DNA of 28,141 nucleotides from a virus. Positions 12,522 through 20,871 of the stretch are shown here, one piece after another. Each line of letters starts with the position of its first letter. Within the stretch, counting starts at the first letter, position 1. Below the pieces are notes generated by a model. The model did no database searches. It was given only the letters and a program-made list of their open reading frames with translations, and had not been told where the DNA came from. Both the position numbers and the translations under genes were made by a program. The DNA is taken from positions 1-28,141 of IMG/VR virus record IMGVR_UViG_3300046820_000967; one strand, written 5' to 3'.

Positions 12522-14936
12522 ATGATCGACAAATCGAAACTCCACAACATCAAATTTCAAGGCACCAAAATCATCGCGCAATGCCCAGCGTGTGCGGAAT
12601 CAGGGGCTGATAAAAACTCGAACCATCTTTTTATTAACGAAGACGGGAAATTTGGATGCGTTCTCCACCAAGGCGCGGAAGGCACCGACCACCGCAAACG
12701 CATTTTTGAACTGGTCGGCGTCGCTGAAGCCACCCAACCCAAAAAACGCACCTACACCGCGCAACCACACGCACCGACGAATCAACCTCTTCCCGACCTG
12801 CGCCATTACAAGCACGGTCGACCGTCGAAACACTGGATCTACCGCACCAACGAAGGCGACATCGCTGGCATCGTTTGCCGCTTCGACCTCTCGAACGGCA
12901 AAAAAGAAACTCTCCCGATGACGTGGTGCAAGGACGATGACGGCAACCTGGGCTGGGAGTGGAAGGCGATGCGTGAACCTCGCCCGCTCTACAACCTGCC
13001 AATCACGTCCGACATCGTGGTCGTGGTCGAGGGCGAAAAATGCGCTGAGGCTGTGATCCAAGCTGGCTATCATGCCGTCACTTGGTCGGGCGGGTGCGCT
13101 GCCATCTCGAAATCAGATTTCTCACCGCTCTATGGCAAACACGTCGTTCTTTGGCCTGACAATGACGAACCTGGTATCAAGGCAATGAAGATTCTTCGCG
13201 ACATGCTCACACACAAAGCCGCGTCAATCAAGACCATCACGCTGCCAGATGATCAACCGCAGGGATGGGACGCAGCCGACACTGACGCAGATGAGATTTC
13301 GCGCCTGATCTCGACTGCCGAGGAACCCGCCAAACCCGCGCCCAAGGAAACTCACCCCGACCGATTGCTCGACCTCCCTTTCCGACTCCTGGGCATGGAC
13401 GACGGGGTCATGCGATACATGCCTGACAACGGGCAGCATGTTGTTTCGCTCTCGCCTGCGTCGCATAGCAAACTCAACCTCATGCAGCTCGCCCCGCTGA
13501 ATGTTTGGGAGATGACTTTCCCCGGGCGCAACGGTGTTGACTGGGACGCGGCTTGCAATGCCATGATTCAGTTTTCGCAGTCGCTTCCAAAGTTTGATCC
13601 GCGCTTGATCCGTGGTCGTGGATGCTGGATCGATGGCGACGATGTTGTTTATCATGCCGGCGACAAACTCGCTGTCGGTGGGCAGACTTTACCGATACCG
13701 CGCTACAACTCGACGGAGCGAGCGATTTACGAGTCGGGGCTATCAATTCCCATCACGACGGCAAACCCTGCCAAAAACGCCAATTCTGCGCAATTGATCA
13801 CGCTTTGCGAGTTGCTTTCTTTTGAGCAGCCGCTTTTTGGCAAACTCCTCGCTGGCTGGATTGCGCTCGCTCCGATTTGTGGCGCGATGCAGTGGAGACC
13901 TCACATTTGGGTCACGGGTGCGTCGGGATCAGGCAAGACGTGGATCATGGGCAACATCATCAAGCCATTGGTCGGAAATTCCGCGGTCTTCGTTCAAGGC
14001 AACACGTCCGAAGCTGGGATCAGGGGACAACTGGGATCGGACGCTTTGCCGGTCATGTTTGACGAGGCTGAGGCGGAAAACCTTCGCTCGCAAACTCGCA
14101 TGGAAGGCGTTCTTGAACTCGCTCGGCAATCATCGGCTGAGTCAGGCGCTGGGATCGTGAAAGGAACCCAGAGCGGCGGGTCGATCACCTACATGGTGCG
14201 CTCGATGTTCTGTTTTGCCAGCATCGGTGTTGCCGCGGTGAAGAAAGCCGACACCAGCAGGATTACCGTGCTCGGTCTACGGAAATCCGACGACACCGAG
14301 CAGTTCGCGCGCGTCAAGCAGCTCTGGAAAACCACCGTCGCAAACTCGGACTTCTGCGCATCGATCCGCGCTCGCTCGATCGCCAACGCTAAGACGATTC
14401 GTCACAACGCTGAGATTTTCTCAGCCGCAGCCGTCGCTCACACAGGCGACAAACGCTCAGCTGACCAGATCGGCACGCTTCTCGCTGGGGCTTTCTCGCT
14501 GACCTCGACGAAGACCATCACCGAGCACGCCGCACAGGAATGGCTATCCAAGCAGGATTGGACGGGATTCAAGGTCGACGCGGTCGACGCAGACGAGAAT
14601 CAATGCGTTTCCCATCTGTTTTCCTCGCTCATTCGGGTGGATAAACAGTATGGGACAGAGCAAATCACCATCGACGAGGCCGTTCAAGCGATCAAAAAGG
14701 GCTACATGGCCGACGCTGAAACGCTCGCTTTGTTGCGCATCGGGATCAAAATTGAAGGGGAAACTCTCGCAATCGCGAACAATCACCAAGGATTGGAGCG
14801 CTGTTTTGCCAATACTCCATGGGCTGGAGCCAAGTGGAAGGGGCAATTGCTCAGAGTTTCGGGCGCTTTTGCGAGTGGAAAAGCCATTAGATTCGGTCAG
14901 AATGTGGTGCAAAGAGCCGTTTTTCTGCCTTTGTGA
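12522..14936 (+). CDS. Primase-helicase (TOPRIM plus P-loop ATPase)
   Basis: This 804-aa multidomain replication protein has an N-terminal zinc site (C21-P-A-C24 and C46-x2-H49) and a TOPRIM domain with E170 (VVVVEGEK) and D213-N-D215 (LWPDND), the pattern of DnaG-type or phage primases. The C-terminal half has Walker A G466-A-S-G-S-G-K-T473 and Walker B D514-E515 (LPVMFDEAE), giving a helicase-type ATPase. It would unwind the fork and make primers; no DnaB-type helicase or DNA polymerase is visible in the window, so the host polymerase is probably used. The leader is CTCAACCAACCAACCA with no SD. Confidence 0.85.
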   Translation: MIDKSKLHNIKFQGTKIIAQCPACAESGADKNSNHLFINEDGKFGCVLHQGAEGTDHRKRIFELVGVAEATQPKKRTYTAQPHAPTNQPLPDLRHYKHGRPSKHWIYRTNEGDIAGIVCRFDLSNGKKETLPMTWCKDDDGNLGWEWKAMREPRPLYNLPITSDIVVVVEGEKCAEAVIQAGYHAVTWSGGCAAISKSDFSPLYGKHVVLWPDNDEPGIKAMKILRDMLTHKAASIKTITLPDDQPQGWDAADTDADEISRLISTAEEPAKPAPKETHPDRLLDLPFRLLGMDDGVMRYMPDNGQHVVSLSPASHSKLNLMQLAPLNVWEMTFPGRNGVDWDAACNAMIQFSQSLPKFDPRLIRGRGCWIDGDDVVYHAGDKLAVGGQTLPIPRYNSTERAIYESGLSIPITTANPAKNANSAQLITLCELLSFEQPLFGKLLAGWIALAPICGAMQWRPHIWVTGASGSGKTWIMGNIIKPLVGNSAVFVQGNTSEAGIRGQLGSDALPVMFDEAEAENLRSQTRMEGVLELARQSSAESGAGIVKGTQSGGSITYMVRSMFCFASIGVAAVKKADTSRITVLGLRKSDDTEQFARVKQLWKTTVANSDFCASIRARSIANAKTIRHNAEIFSAAAVAHTGDKRSADQIGTLLAGAFSLTSTKTITEHAAQEWLSKQDWTGFKVDAVDADENQCVSHLFSSLIRVDKQYGTEQITIDEAVQAIKKGYMADAETLALLRIGIKIEGETLAIANNHQGLERCFANTPWAGAKWKGQLLRVSGAFASGKAIRFGQNVVQRAVFLPL

Positions 14937-15028
14937 CGATTTTCTAACAGCCGCAACGCTTGATTTCATCATGCCGAGTGCGCTGGAACCATTGAAGTAC
15001 CCAAGTTTTTACCCGTTATTACCGATTT

Positions 15029-15060
15029 CGCCCTAGAGCCGCAAAGCCTAGGGCGTTTTT
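15029..15060 (+). terminator. Rho-independent terminator after primase-helicase
   Basis: CGCCCTAG (15029-15036) pairs with CTAGGGCG (15048-15055) around an 11-nt loop and is followed at once by TTTTT (15056-15060). It lies 93 nt after the primase-helicase stop and should end the replication transcript. The loop contains AGCCGCAAAG, which is complementary to a word at 15177-15186. Confidence 0.75.
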
Positions 15061-15240
15061 GTAATTTGTAACGTCCTGACAACACAGACTATAATAAATA
15101 AAATTATCTCCCCCCCTCCTTTTTATTATATCTATGTACTAGTATATGTTACTAAAGAGAGGAAATCGGCTAAAGCCTTTGCGGCTGTAAGGAAATTTTT
15201 TGTAACGGGTGCCGTTGCATCTCATTACAAGTCATTACAA
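15059..15240. repeat. Five TTGTAAY words, possible iterons
   Basis: TTGTAAT (15059-15065), TTGTAAC (15066-15072) and TTGTAAC (15200-15206) lie on the + strand. ATTACAA at 15224-15230 and 15234-15240 gives TTGTAAT on the - strand. They flank the AT-rich core from both sides with opposite orientation at the two ends. Short words like this can occur by chance in AT-rich DNA, but the density and symmetry are notable. They may be binding sites for a replication initiator or a packaging protein. Confidence 0.4.
15066..15095 (+). promoter_or_regulatory. Candidate promoter towards packaging genes
   Basis: A perfect -10 TATAAT at 15090-15095 is preceded after 18 nt by TTGTAA (15066-15071), which matches 4 of 6 of the -35 consensus. 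It lies just after the terminator and points to the packaging genes, which would get a leader of about 250 nt. The -35 coincides with one TTGTAAC word, so a protein binding that word could control it. Confidence 0.5.
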
Positions 15241-15317
15241 ATAGGCGCAATCGTTGAATCTACAAGGAAAACACGCTGTCACGGGCCTAGCTCATAATAA
15301 TTACCGCAACAAAACAC

Positions 15318-15329
15318 TTGCAATTGCAA
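15318..15329. promoter_or_regulatory. Perfect 12-bp palindrome TTGCAATTGCAA
   Basis: TTGCAATTGCAA is identical to its reverse complement and uses the same TTGCAA/TGCAA half-site as the repeats at 6512-6527 and 8697-8710. It lies 24 bp before the ATG at 15353. It could be another operator for the same regulator. The half-site is short, so chance similarity cannot be excluded. Confidence 0.4.
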
Positions 15330-15352
15330 AAAAAATGCATTAAGCCCGATGC

Positions 15353-15586
15353 ATGACCGCAAACAAAAAGCGTAAGGCAGGTGGGTGGGCAAAGGAAAAG
15401 ATAGGTAAACGCATCAAATCGCGTCAGTTCCTCTCGCGTGTTGAAATGGCGTCGGCACTCAAGACGTTCCTTGAAACGCGCTCTGAGGGCAAATCTGGGC
15501 TAATTGCCGATACCCCCGCTAAGGAATCTCTTAAAATTTGCAAAAAATCGATCGGGCTGCGTCGCACGATGAACATTAATGCATAA
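15353..15586 (+). CDS. Small basic hypothetical protein upstream of terminase
   Basis: This 77-aa, very basic protein (MTANKKRKAGGWAKEKIGKRIKSRQF start) has no recognised domain. The middle is helical (LSRVEMASALKTFLETRSEGK). There is no clear SD before ATG 15353. Its position just before the small terminase gene suggests a packaging or DNA-binding accessory, but it could also be a non-functional frame in a control region. The 3' end overlaps one copy of a 12-nt repeat. Confidence 0.45.
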   Translation: MTANKKRKAGGWAKEKIGKRIKSRQFLSRVEMASALKTFLETRSEGKSGLIADTPAKESLKICKKSIGLRRTMNINA

Positions 15587-15595
15587 AATTTGCAA
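15532..15595. repeat. 12-nt direct repeat TAAAATTTGCAA before terS
   Basis: TAAAATTTGCAA occurs at 15532-15543 and at 15584-15595, 52 nt apart, about five helical turns. The second copy ends 13 nt before the small terminase start. Repeats at this position could be small-terminase binding sites (cosB/R-like) or operators. A partial copy (TAAAATTTCTGC) occurs at 17827 upstream of another head gene. Confidence 0.4.
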
Positions 15596-15608
15596 CAAGG
15601 ATTAACTA

Positions 15609-16145
15609 ATGGCAAAAAAATTGCAAAAGCAACTAAGTTGCACGGCAGCACATTTGGCCGAAATGTTCGGTCTAAGCGTGCCGAGGGTGTCGCAAATGAT
15701 CGCTGAGGGCATCGTGGTCAAGGTTGAGACAGGCAAATACGACTGCATCGCGAGCGTTCAAAACTACTTGGACAAGTTGCGCAGGAAAAAACCTGACAAG
15801 ATCCAAGATCCAGACACAAGCGGCGTTCCAGACATCGACACATCGAAAGCGCGCAAAGAAGCGGCATTGGCTGAGAAGGAAGAATTGCGATTGGCTGAGA
15901 TGAAACTGGAAGTCGTGCCAATCTCCGAGGTTGAGCAGCGAGAAGCACGCATCGGCGCGGCAGTTCGAGCAGCAATCACAAAACAAAGGTCCGAGTTGCC
16001 ACCGATTTTGGAGGGGCTGACAGCAAATCAAATTGCGTCAATTATCGATGAGCGCAACCGGGCGTTGTTGGACGAACTTGCAGACATGCAAAGCGAGTTC
16101 TGGGAAAGACGCGAAAAACTCAAAGCAGCGGCAACCAATGAGTGA
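15609..16145 (+). CDS. terS: Terminase small subunit (Nu1-like)
   Basis: This 178-aa protein recognises phage DNA for packaging. The N-terminal HTH (AAHLAEMFGLSVPRVSQMIAEGIV, residues 13-36) is followed by VETGKYDCIASVQNYLDKLRRKK, a lambda Nu1-like winged-helix layout. A long charged helix follows (ARKEAALAEKEELRLAEMKLEVV). The C-terminus is helical and ends in an ATGA overlap with the large subunit gene, as usual for terminase pairs. The start has the weak SD AAGGA. The Nu1/GpA pairing points to cohesive-end packaging. Confidence 0.85.
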   Translation: MAKKLQKQLSCTAAHLAEMFGLSVPRVSQMIAEGIVVKVETGKYDCIASVQNYLDKLRRKKPDKIQDPDTSGVPDIDTSKARKEAALAEKEELRLAEMKLEVVPISEVEQREARIGAAVRAAITKQRSELPPILEGLTANQIASIIDERNRALLDELADMQSEFWERREKLKAAATNE

Positions 16146-17829
16146 GGCATTTTGCAGATCCGTGCGACCACCGACCGATTTGCAGGTTGCGGATTGGTGC
16201 GCAGAAAACGTGTTTATCGTCGGGTCGGAGCGCGCAACGAAATTCGACATCGGGCAATTCCCTTGGTGGCGATTTCCCATGGAATTGATCCGTAATCATG
16301 AGGTCCAAGAGGTTTTTTGCGTAATGCCGACTGGATCAGGTAAGTCGACAATGGCAGAGGCGCTTTTCTGCTACATCACGAGCGAGGAACCCGGCAACCT
16401 GCTCTACGCATCGCAGGCGAACGACAAAGCGAAGTTCTGGGCTGAGTCTCGATTGCTGCCAGCATTGCGAAAATGCCGATCGCTTGAATCGCTATGGCCA
16501 GAGGACCGACACAGCAGCAGGAAGACGGAAATCATCTGGCCGCACATGGCCATGCAGTTTGTCGGAGCCAATTTGACAAACTTTCAAGAATGCTCGGTGC
16601 GGTTCAACTACGGCGATGAATTTTGGCGATGGGATGATGGGTTAATCAAGGAAATGCTCAATCGACATCACGAGCGCTGGAATCGAAAAGCGTATTTTGT
16701 GAGTCAGGGTGGATTTGTTGGCAGTGAGGGGCATCGAAAATGCTTGGAGTCGACAGAATACGTTTACCGCTGGACATGTCGCGAGTGCGGGAATTTCCAT
16801 GATTGGGACATGGCAAACCTGAAATACGATGTCGTCATCAAAGATGGACACATCGACCGCGTGTCGACAATGGAAACAGCGCGCATTGAATGTCCGACAT
16901 GCGGCGCGAGGCACGAGGACAAAATTCAAGATCGTCGTTCGCTATGTGACGCGAGCGAGTTTATTTTGGAAAAAATAGGCAACAACCCGAAACAGGTTTA
17001 TTTGCACGGTGTCACCAGGTTGACGATGTGGTGGGTGGGTTACGGCGAAGTTGTCGGCCGCATCTTGGATGCAAAAGCAGCCTTAGGAAAGGGCATAATT
17101 GATCCATGGCGGCAATTGCACCAAAAGGATTTTGCCTTGTTCTGGGATGATAATTTCGTGCAAGAGAAAAAGGAAATTGCAATTGGCGATCATCGAAAAG
17201 AATTGCTGTCAATTGACTTGGTTGACGACGAAAAATGCAGGATCATGACGGTGGACTGCGGAAAAAATCATTTCTGGCATGTTTTGGCAGCATGGACAAA
17301 CGACGGAAAATGCAGGATTCTCAGCGAAGGTTACGTTGATAGCGAAGCAAAACTGAAAAGCATTGCTGACCAAGCTGGCTGCAAATCGGTTTACGTCGAT
17401 GTTGGATGGGACAACGAAAACAAAGACGTTTTGTCGATGATCGACCGCAACAGCTGGATCGGCATACGAGGCAGCGACAAGATGGAGTTTTCGCATCGAT
17501 CCAAAGAGGGAAAGGCGATTGCCAAGCCTTATTCGCCATACGGCAGGGTTATGACAAAGGAAAAGCGCATCGTGCAATACTTTTTTGTTTCGTCCAAGAA
17601 ATTCAAGGATGATGCTGACGGTTTGCTGAATGCTGGGCAAATCGAATTGCCGGTCGATGTATCGAACAATTTCAGATCCCATTTGCAAGCCGAGGTGCGC
17701 ACTATCACGAAAGACAGCAAGGGCAACGAAACGCATTTTTGGAAGCAGATCAACAGGAACAACCACCTTTGGGACTGTCTCTACTACAACGTCGCAGTCG
17801 CTTACATCAAAGGCGTGTTTCGTGAGTAA
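16138..17829 (+). CDS. terL: Terminase large subunit (GpA-type)
   Basis: This 563-aa packaging motor and nuclease starts at ATG 16138 in an overlap with terS; a longer frame from 16033 is an artefact. The ATPase has Walker A P64-T-G-S-G-K-S70 and an acidic pair D160-E161 (NYGDEFWRW) of Walker B type. A zinc knuckle is visible (C214-x2-C217 and C252-x2-C255). The nuclease domain begins at MTVDCG (D373) with a further Asp in YVDVGW (D421), as in GpA/RNase H-fold terminases. It cuts and translocates DNA into the prohead. Confidence 0.9.
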   Translation: MSEAFCRSVRPPTDLQVADWCAENVFIVGSERATKFDIGQFPWWRFPMELIRNHEVQEVFCVMPTGSGKSTMAEALFCYITSEEPGNLLYASQANDKAKFWAESRLLPALRKCRSLESLWPEDRHSSRKTEIIWPHMAMQFVGANLTNFQECSVRFNYGDEFWRWDDGLIKEMLNRHHERWNRKAYFVSQGGFVGSEGHRKCLESTEYVYRWTCRECGNFHDWDMANLKYDVVIKDGHIDRVSTMETARIECPTCGARHEDKIQDRRSLCDASEFILEKIGNNPKQVYLHGVTRLTMWWVGYGEVVGRILDAKAALGKGIIDPWRQLHQKDFALFWDDNFVQEKKEIAIGDHRKELLSIDLVDDEKCRIMTVDCGKNHFWHVLAAWTNDGKCRILSEGYVDSEAKLKSIADQAGCKSVYVDVGWDNENKDVLSMIDRNSWIGIRGSDKMEFSHRSKEGKAIAKPYSPYGRVMTKEKRIVQYFFVSSKKFKDDADGLLNAGQIELPVDVSNNFRSHLQAEVRTITKDSKGNETHFWKQINRNNHLWDCLYYNVAVAYIKGVFRE

Positions 17830-17838
17830 AATTTCTGC

Positions 17839-17865
17839 TTGACGTAAGTCGTTTTAATCGAAAAT
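17839..17865 (+). promoter_or_regulatory. TTGAC...ATCGAAAAT element, copy 1
   Basis: TTGACGTAA at 17839-17847 and ATCGAAAAT at 17857-17865 lie just before the connector-like gene. The same two words, TTGAC-x-TAA and ATCGAAAAT, recur with the same 18-nt offset at 20380-20406. TTGACG is a good -35 match, but no standard -10 follows; the phage or its host may use a different -10. It is a conserved intergenic element, probably a promoter. Confidence 0.45.
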
Positions 17866-17871
17866 GGCTAA

Positions 17872-18153
17872 ATGAATTTGGTGGAGTTAGCAAAAACAAT
17901 CGCCAAGGCGACGCGCAATAATGCCGCCGCTATGCAAGCGATTCGTAGTGAATACGCCACAATCGGCTTAGAGATCGCCACAAATGCCGATGCTGGGCGC
18001 GAAATTACTAGCGCAACGGTGAACGGGCAGAGTTTTTCCGCAAGCACGACGATGAGCAAGATCGATCGCGCCAAAATGCTCGAACGAGTCATTTGGTTTT
18101 ACGATAACGGCATTCCATCCCTCCGCAGAACCCGCGCCATTTTCTACCAATGA
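17872..18153 (+). CDS. Small head-joining-type protein (gpW-like position)
   Basis: This 93-aa protein lies between the large terminase and portal genes, where lambda-like phages encode gpW. A helical N-terminus (LVELAKTIAKATRNNAAAMQAI) is followed by a beta part (REITSATVNGQSFSASTTMS) and a helix (IDRAKMLERVIWFYDNG). The T-S-A-T-V-N-G-Q-S-F motif recurs in small phage head genes. It probably joins head and tail or stabilises DNA in the head. No SD is seen; the leader is AATGGCTAA. It overlaps the portal start in ATGA. Confidence 0.65.
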   Translation: MNLVELAKTIAKATRNNAAAMQAIRSEYATIGLEIATNADAGREITSATVNGQSFSASTTMSKIDRAKMLERVIWFYDNGIPSLRRTRAIFYQ

Positions 18154-19625
18154 TTGTTGACCAATACGGATCCCCAGTGAAATTTGCTCACGCCGCAACG
18201 CGTGACATTTATCGTTCGCCACAGTATCGAAATGTCGATGGCGACATTGATCGCTTGATCCCAATGCATGATCGACGCACTCTGGCATCATTGTCGCGCC
18301 GTCTTTACGCCAATATGGGTGTGCCGCGTGCTGCAATCAATCAGAAAGCCGATTACAGCGTTGGCGAGGCATGGCTTCCGACCTACACAGGCACCGCAGA
18401 CCGCGAGGCAGGATTGGCAGCAACGTCATACATGCAGAACGTGCTTTACCCGAACAGCGACATTCGCGGAGGGATGTATGATTGGCAGACGCAGTTGCGC
18501 TTGACCAGTGTTGCAATCGACCGTGATGGCGGTGAGTTTATACTGAAAACGCGCGACAGCTCTGGCACGTTCCCGCAATTCCAAGCTATTCCGTATCATC
18601 AAGTCTGGTCGAAAGATTGCGTCGACAACAAGCCGCTGGAGAAAGGCGAATACAAAGGGCTTCTAATCCGTGACGGCATCATTTACAACGATGCTGGTCG
18701 CCAAGTCGCTTACCGTGTCAGCACGGGAGAAAATCCAGAAGATTACAAAGACATTCCATCATGGCAAATCATTCACGCCATGAACCCAGAATGGCAAGAG
18801 CAAGGACGCGGTTTGCCATCGTTCACGCACGCTCTGGAAGACCTCAAACATTGCTTGCAATCGACTGAATACGAGCGCATCCGTCAAATGATCGTTTCAT
18901 CAATTGGATTGATCGAACACAACGAGAATGGCTCACCTGATTTTGACGATCCTGCAAACGAACGGCTTTGCGGCATCGATGAAGGCGGCGTAATGGTCGA
19001 GCGCATTGGTCCGGGGATGAATCGCTACTTCACCGCAGGCACTGGCAGCAAGCTGGAAATGGTGAAGCATGAAAACCCGGGTGAGATTTGGGAAAATTTT
19101 CAAGACCGCATGATCCGCATGAGCTTGATCGGCATTGGCTGGTCCTACTCGATGACATGGAAGCCAGCTGGTCAAGGTACAGCAGAGCGAGCCGAGGTTG
19201 AGCGCGCACGACGGGCAATTTCCGCACGTCAAAAGATTTTGAAATACGTCGCAAAGCAGAAACTGATTTACGCATACAGCGTTTTGCGCGAATCCGGCTT
19301 GATTGGTGAGGTCGCAGCGCCGTTCTCATGGTCGTTTACCATGCCTCCACGCTTGTCAATTGACGACGGTCGCGAAGCGCAAATGATGCGCGAAGGCTAC
19401 AAGCTCGGCAGTATCAATATGGGAGATATCCAAGAAGCTCAAGGCACGACGCTGGAAGAACATTACCGCGAACGGGCCGAGGAGATCGCTTTGCGCAAAG
19501 TTATCGCGAATGAAGTTTCCGCTCGCTACGGCGTGCCAATTGAAGACCGCGAAATGTGCATGTTGACACCAAACGAGCCGGCACAACCTCAAACACAAGA
19601 ACAAACAACTCAATCAAATGAATAA
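18150..19625 (+). CDS. Portal protein (lambda family)
   Basis: This 491-aa protein forms the DNA entry vertex. Its length, its place between the gpW-position gene and the protease, and segments such as SRRLYANMGVPRAAINQKADYSVG, IHAMNPEWQEQGRGLPSFTHALEDL and RMSLIGIGWSYSMTWKPAGQGTAERAEVERARRAI fit lambda gpB-type portals. The R-G-L-P/S motif with a following long helix and the YS..TWK segment are typical of the family. The C-terminus is a Gln/Thr-rich tail (PAQPQTQEQTTQSNE). No metal or ATP site is expected. Its ends overlap both neighbours. Confidence 0.85.
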   Translation: MIVDQYGSPVKFAHAATRDIYRSPQYRNVDGDIDRLIPMHDRRTLASLSRRLYANMGVPRAAINQKADYSVGEAWLPTYTGTADREAGLAATSYMQNVLYPNSDIRGGMYDWQTQLRLTSVAIDRDGGEFILKTRDSSGTFPQFQAIPYHQVWSKDCVDNKPLEKGEYKGLLIRDGIIYNDAGRQVAYRVSTGENPEDYKDIPSWQIIHAMNPEWQEQGRGLPSFTHALEDLKHCLQSTEYERIRQMIVSSIGLIEHNENGSPDFDDPANERLCGIDEGGVMVERIGPGMNRYFTAGTGSKLEMVKHENPGEIWENFQDRMIRMSLIGIGWSYSMTWKPAGQGTAERAEVERARRAISARQKILKYVAKQKLIYAYSVLRESGLIGEVAAPFSWSFTMPPRLSIDDGREAQMMREGYKLGSINMGDIQEAQGTTLEEHYRERAEEIALRKVIANEVSARYGVPIEDREMCMLTPNEPAQPQTQEQTTQSNE

Positions 19626-20376
19626 TCAAATCGCAAACTACCTAGCAACGCAGCGCATTTTCGCATGTGAAGCGAGCCAGATCCGCGCCGTCGTGAATGC
19701 AAGCGTTTACGATGATGTCGAGATCGATGACTTCTACACCCTGCGACCAGACGCGTCGATCGACGAAGGCATTGGTCACGTCCATGTGCAAGGCATGTTG
19801 ATGAACGGCGCGCCGAAGATTTACGAAAAGCTTGGCATGGTCACGAGCTACGACACAATCAAGGCGGAGATCGAGGGCGCTTTGATGGCTGGCGCTGGCG
19901 CAATCGTGCTTCATATCAACTCAGGCGGCGGAAGCGTGAATGGCGCAATTGAGCTTTCCCGCTACGTAGCGAGCTTGCCAGTTGAAACGGTGGCAATGGT
20001 CACTTCATGCGCATGTTCCGCCGCATACATGCTTGCATCTGCAACAAATCGCATCGTCGCAACCGAGACAGCGATGATTGGCAACATCGGGGTGATTTTG
20101 TCATGGTATGACTACACCGAGTTCATGCGTGATATGGGCATTGAAGCCAAAGCAATCACCAACGATGGCGCAACGCTGAAATCGACATTCCACACCGAGC
20201 CAAATGCCGAGCAGCTGGCATTTTTGCAAGAGTCAGTGAACGAGACTGGCGAAAAATTCAAAGCGTTTGTGATGGCTCAGCGACCAGAGATCGACGCAGA
20301 GGTTTTCCGCGCGGGCTGGTATTCTGGCGAGCGCGCATTGGCTTTGGGATTGGCAGATGAAATTTCCCAAAAATAG
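19618..20376 (+). CDS. Prohead protease, S49 (SppA/ClpP-class)
   Basis: This 252-aa protein resembles lambda gpC-type serine proteases of family S49 that process the head. It has the oxyanion-type loop L98-H-I-N-S-G-G-G-S106, the nucleophile context CACS134-AAYMLASA, and a later DGATLKS with K188 as the probable general base, 54 residues on, as in short S49 enzymes. IGNIGVI and WYSGERALALGLADEI are further family features. It is followed by a coiled-coil scaffold gene and the capsid gene. It overlaps the portal gene end. Confidence 0.85.
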   Translation: MNNQIANYLATQRIFACEASQIRAVVNASVYDDVEIDDFYTLRPDASIDEGIGHVHVQGMLMNGAPKIYEKLGMVTSYDTIKAEIEGALMAGAGAIVLHINSGGGSVNGAIELSRYVASLPVETVAMVTSCACSAAYMLASATNRIVATETAMIGNIGVILSWYDYTEFMRDMGIEAKAITNDGATLKSTFHTEPNAEQLAFLQESVNETGEKFKAFVMAQRPEIDAEVFRAGWYSGERALALGLADEISQK

Positions 20377-20379
20377 TTC

Positions 20380-20406
20380 TTGACCTAAACAAAATTGATC
20401 GAAAAT
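20380..20406 (+). promoter_or_regulatory. TTGAC...ATCGAAAAT element, copy 2
   Basis: TTGACCTAA at 20380-20388 and ATCGAAAAT at 20398-20406 repeat the element of 17839-17865 with the same 18-nt offset. It lies 3 nt after the protease stop and 8 nt before the scaffold-like ATG. It is well placed as an extra promoter for the scaffold and capsid genes, whose products are needed in bulk. It could alternatively be a leader motif used at the RNA level. Confidence 0.45.
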
Positions 20407-20414
20407 CGACACAA

Positions 20415-20849
20415 ATGAGCTTGACCTTATTCGCTAACAAAAAAGACCTTGAAGCGGCACAATCCAAAATTGAATCGCTAGAAGGTGAAGTGTCCGAACT
20501 GCAAGCATCTTTGCAAATCGCACAAACGGAAGCAAGCGCACACGCTGAAACAATTGCCAGTTTGCAAGCGCAAGTCGCTGAGATTTCAGCCGAGCGCGAC
20601 GAGTGCAAAGCATCTGCCGAAATCGCAAATGGCGAGATCGAAGCGCTGCAAGCAAAGCTCACCGAAGCAGAAGCATCTGCTGAATCTAAAGCTGTTGCGC
20701 TTGTAGCACAAAGCGGTGCCGAGGCCCCTTTGCCAATCGAAGGCAACGCAAGCAAAACGCTTCGCGAGCAATACGAATCCATTTCCAACCCATCCGAGCG
20801 CGCTGAATTCCGCGCGAAACACTGGGACCAACTCATCAAGAAAGACTAA
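20415..20849 (+). CDS. Scaffold-like coiled-coil protein
   Basis: This 144-aa protein has a long predicted coiled coil from about residue 9 to 92 (KKDLEAAQSKIESLEGEVSELQ repeated in heptad style, AETIASLQAQVAEI, EIEALQAKLTEAEASAES). A short C-terminal helical domain follows (ASKTLREQYESISNPSERAEFRAKHWDQLIKKD), which could bind the coat protein. Its position between the prohead protease and major capsid protein genes fits a scaffold that guides prohead assembly and is then removed by the protease. The composition strongly suggests the structure; the scaffold role is inferred from context. Confidence 0.7.
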   Translation: MSLTLFANKKDLEAAQSKIESLEGEVSELQASLQIAQTEASAHAETIASLQAQVAEISAERDECKASAEIANGEIEALQAKLTEAEASAESKAVALVAQSGAEAPLPIEGNASKTLREQYESISNPSERAEFRAKHWDQLIKKD

Positions 20850-20871
20850 TCTCAACTACTAATACACAATC

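Larger units (their letters stand above)
14937..15352. other. Non-coding region: candidate origin and/or cos
   Basis: This is about 415 bp between the primase-helicase and packaging genes with no convincing gene. It holds a terminator (15029-15060), a promoter-like TATAAT (15090-15095), five TTGTAAT/TTGTAAC words, an AT-rich core at about 15083-15155 containing a C-run, and a palindrome near its end. Complementary words flank the core: ACCCGTTA with TAACGGGT, CCGATTTC with GAAATCGG, and AGCCGCAAAG with CTTTGCGGCT. Placement directly upstream of the small terminase gene is where cos sites lie in lambda-like phages. Function is inferred. Confidence 0.4.

Noticed and set aside
14650-15036. 128-aa + strand frame overlapping the primase-helicase end and the terminator
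   Set aside because: It is in a different frame from a well-supported gene, and its end lies within the terminator stem.
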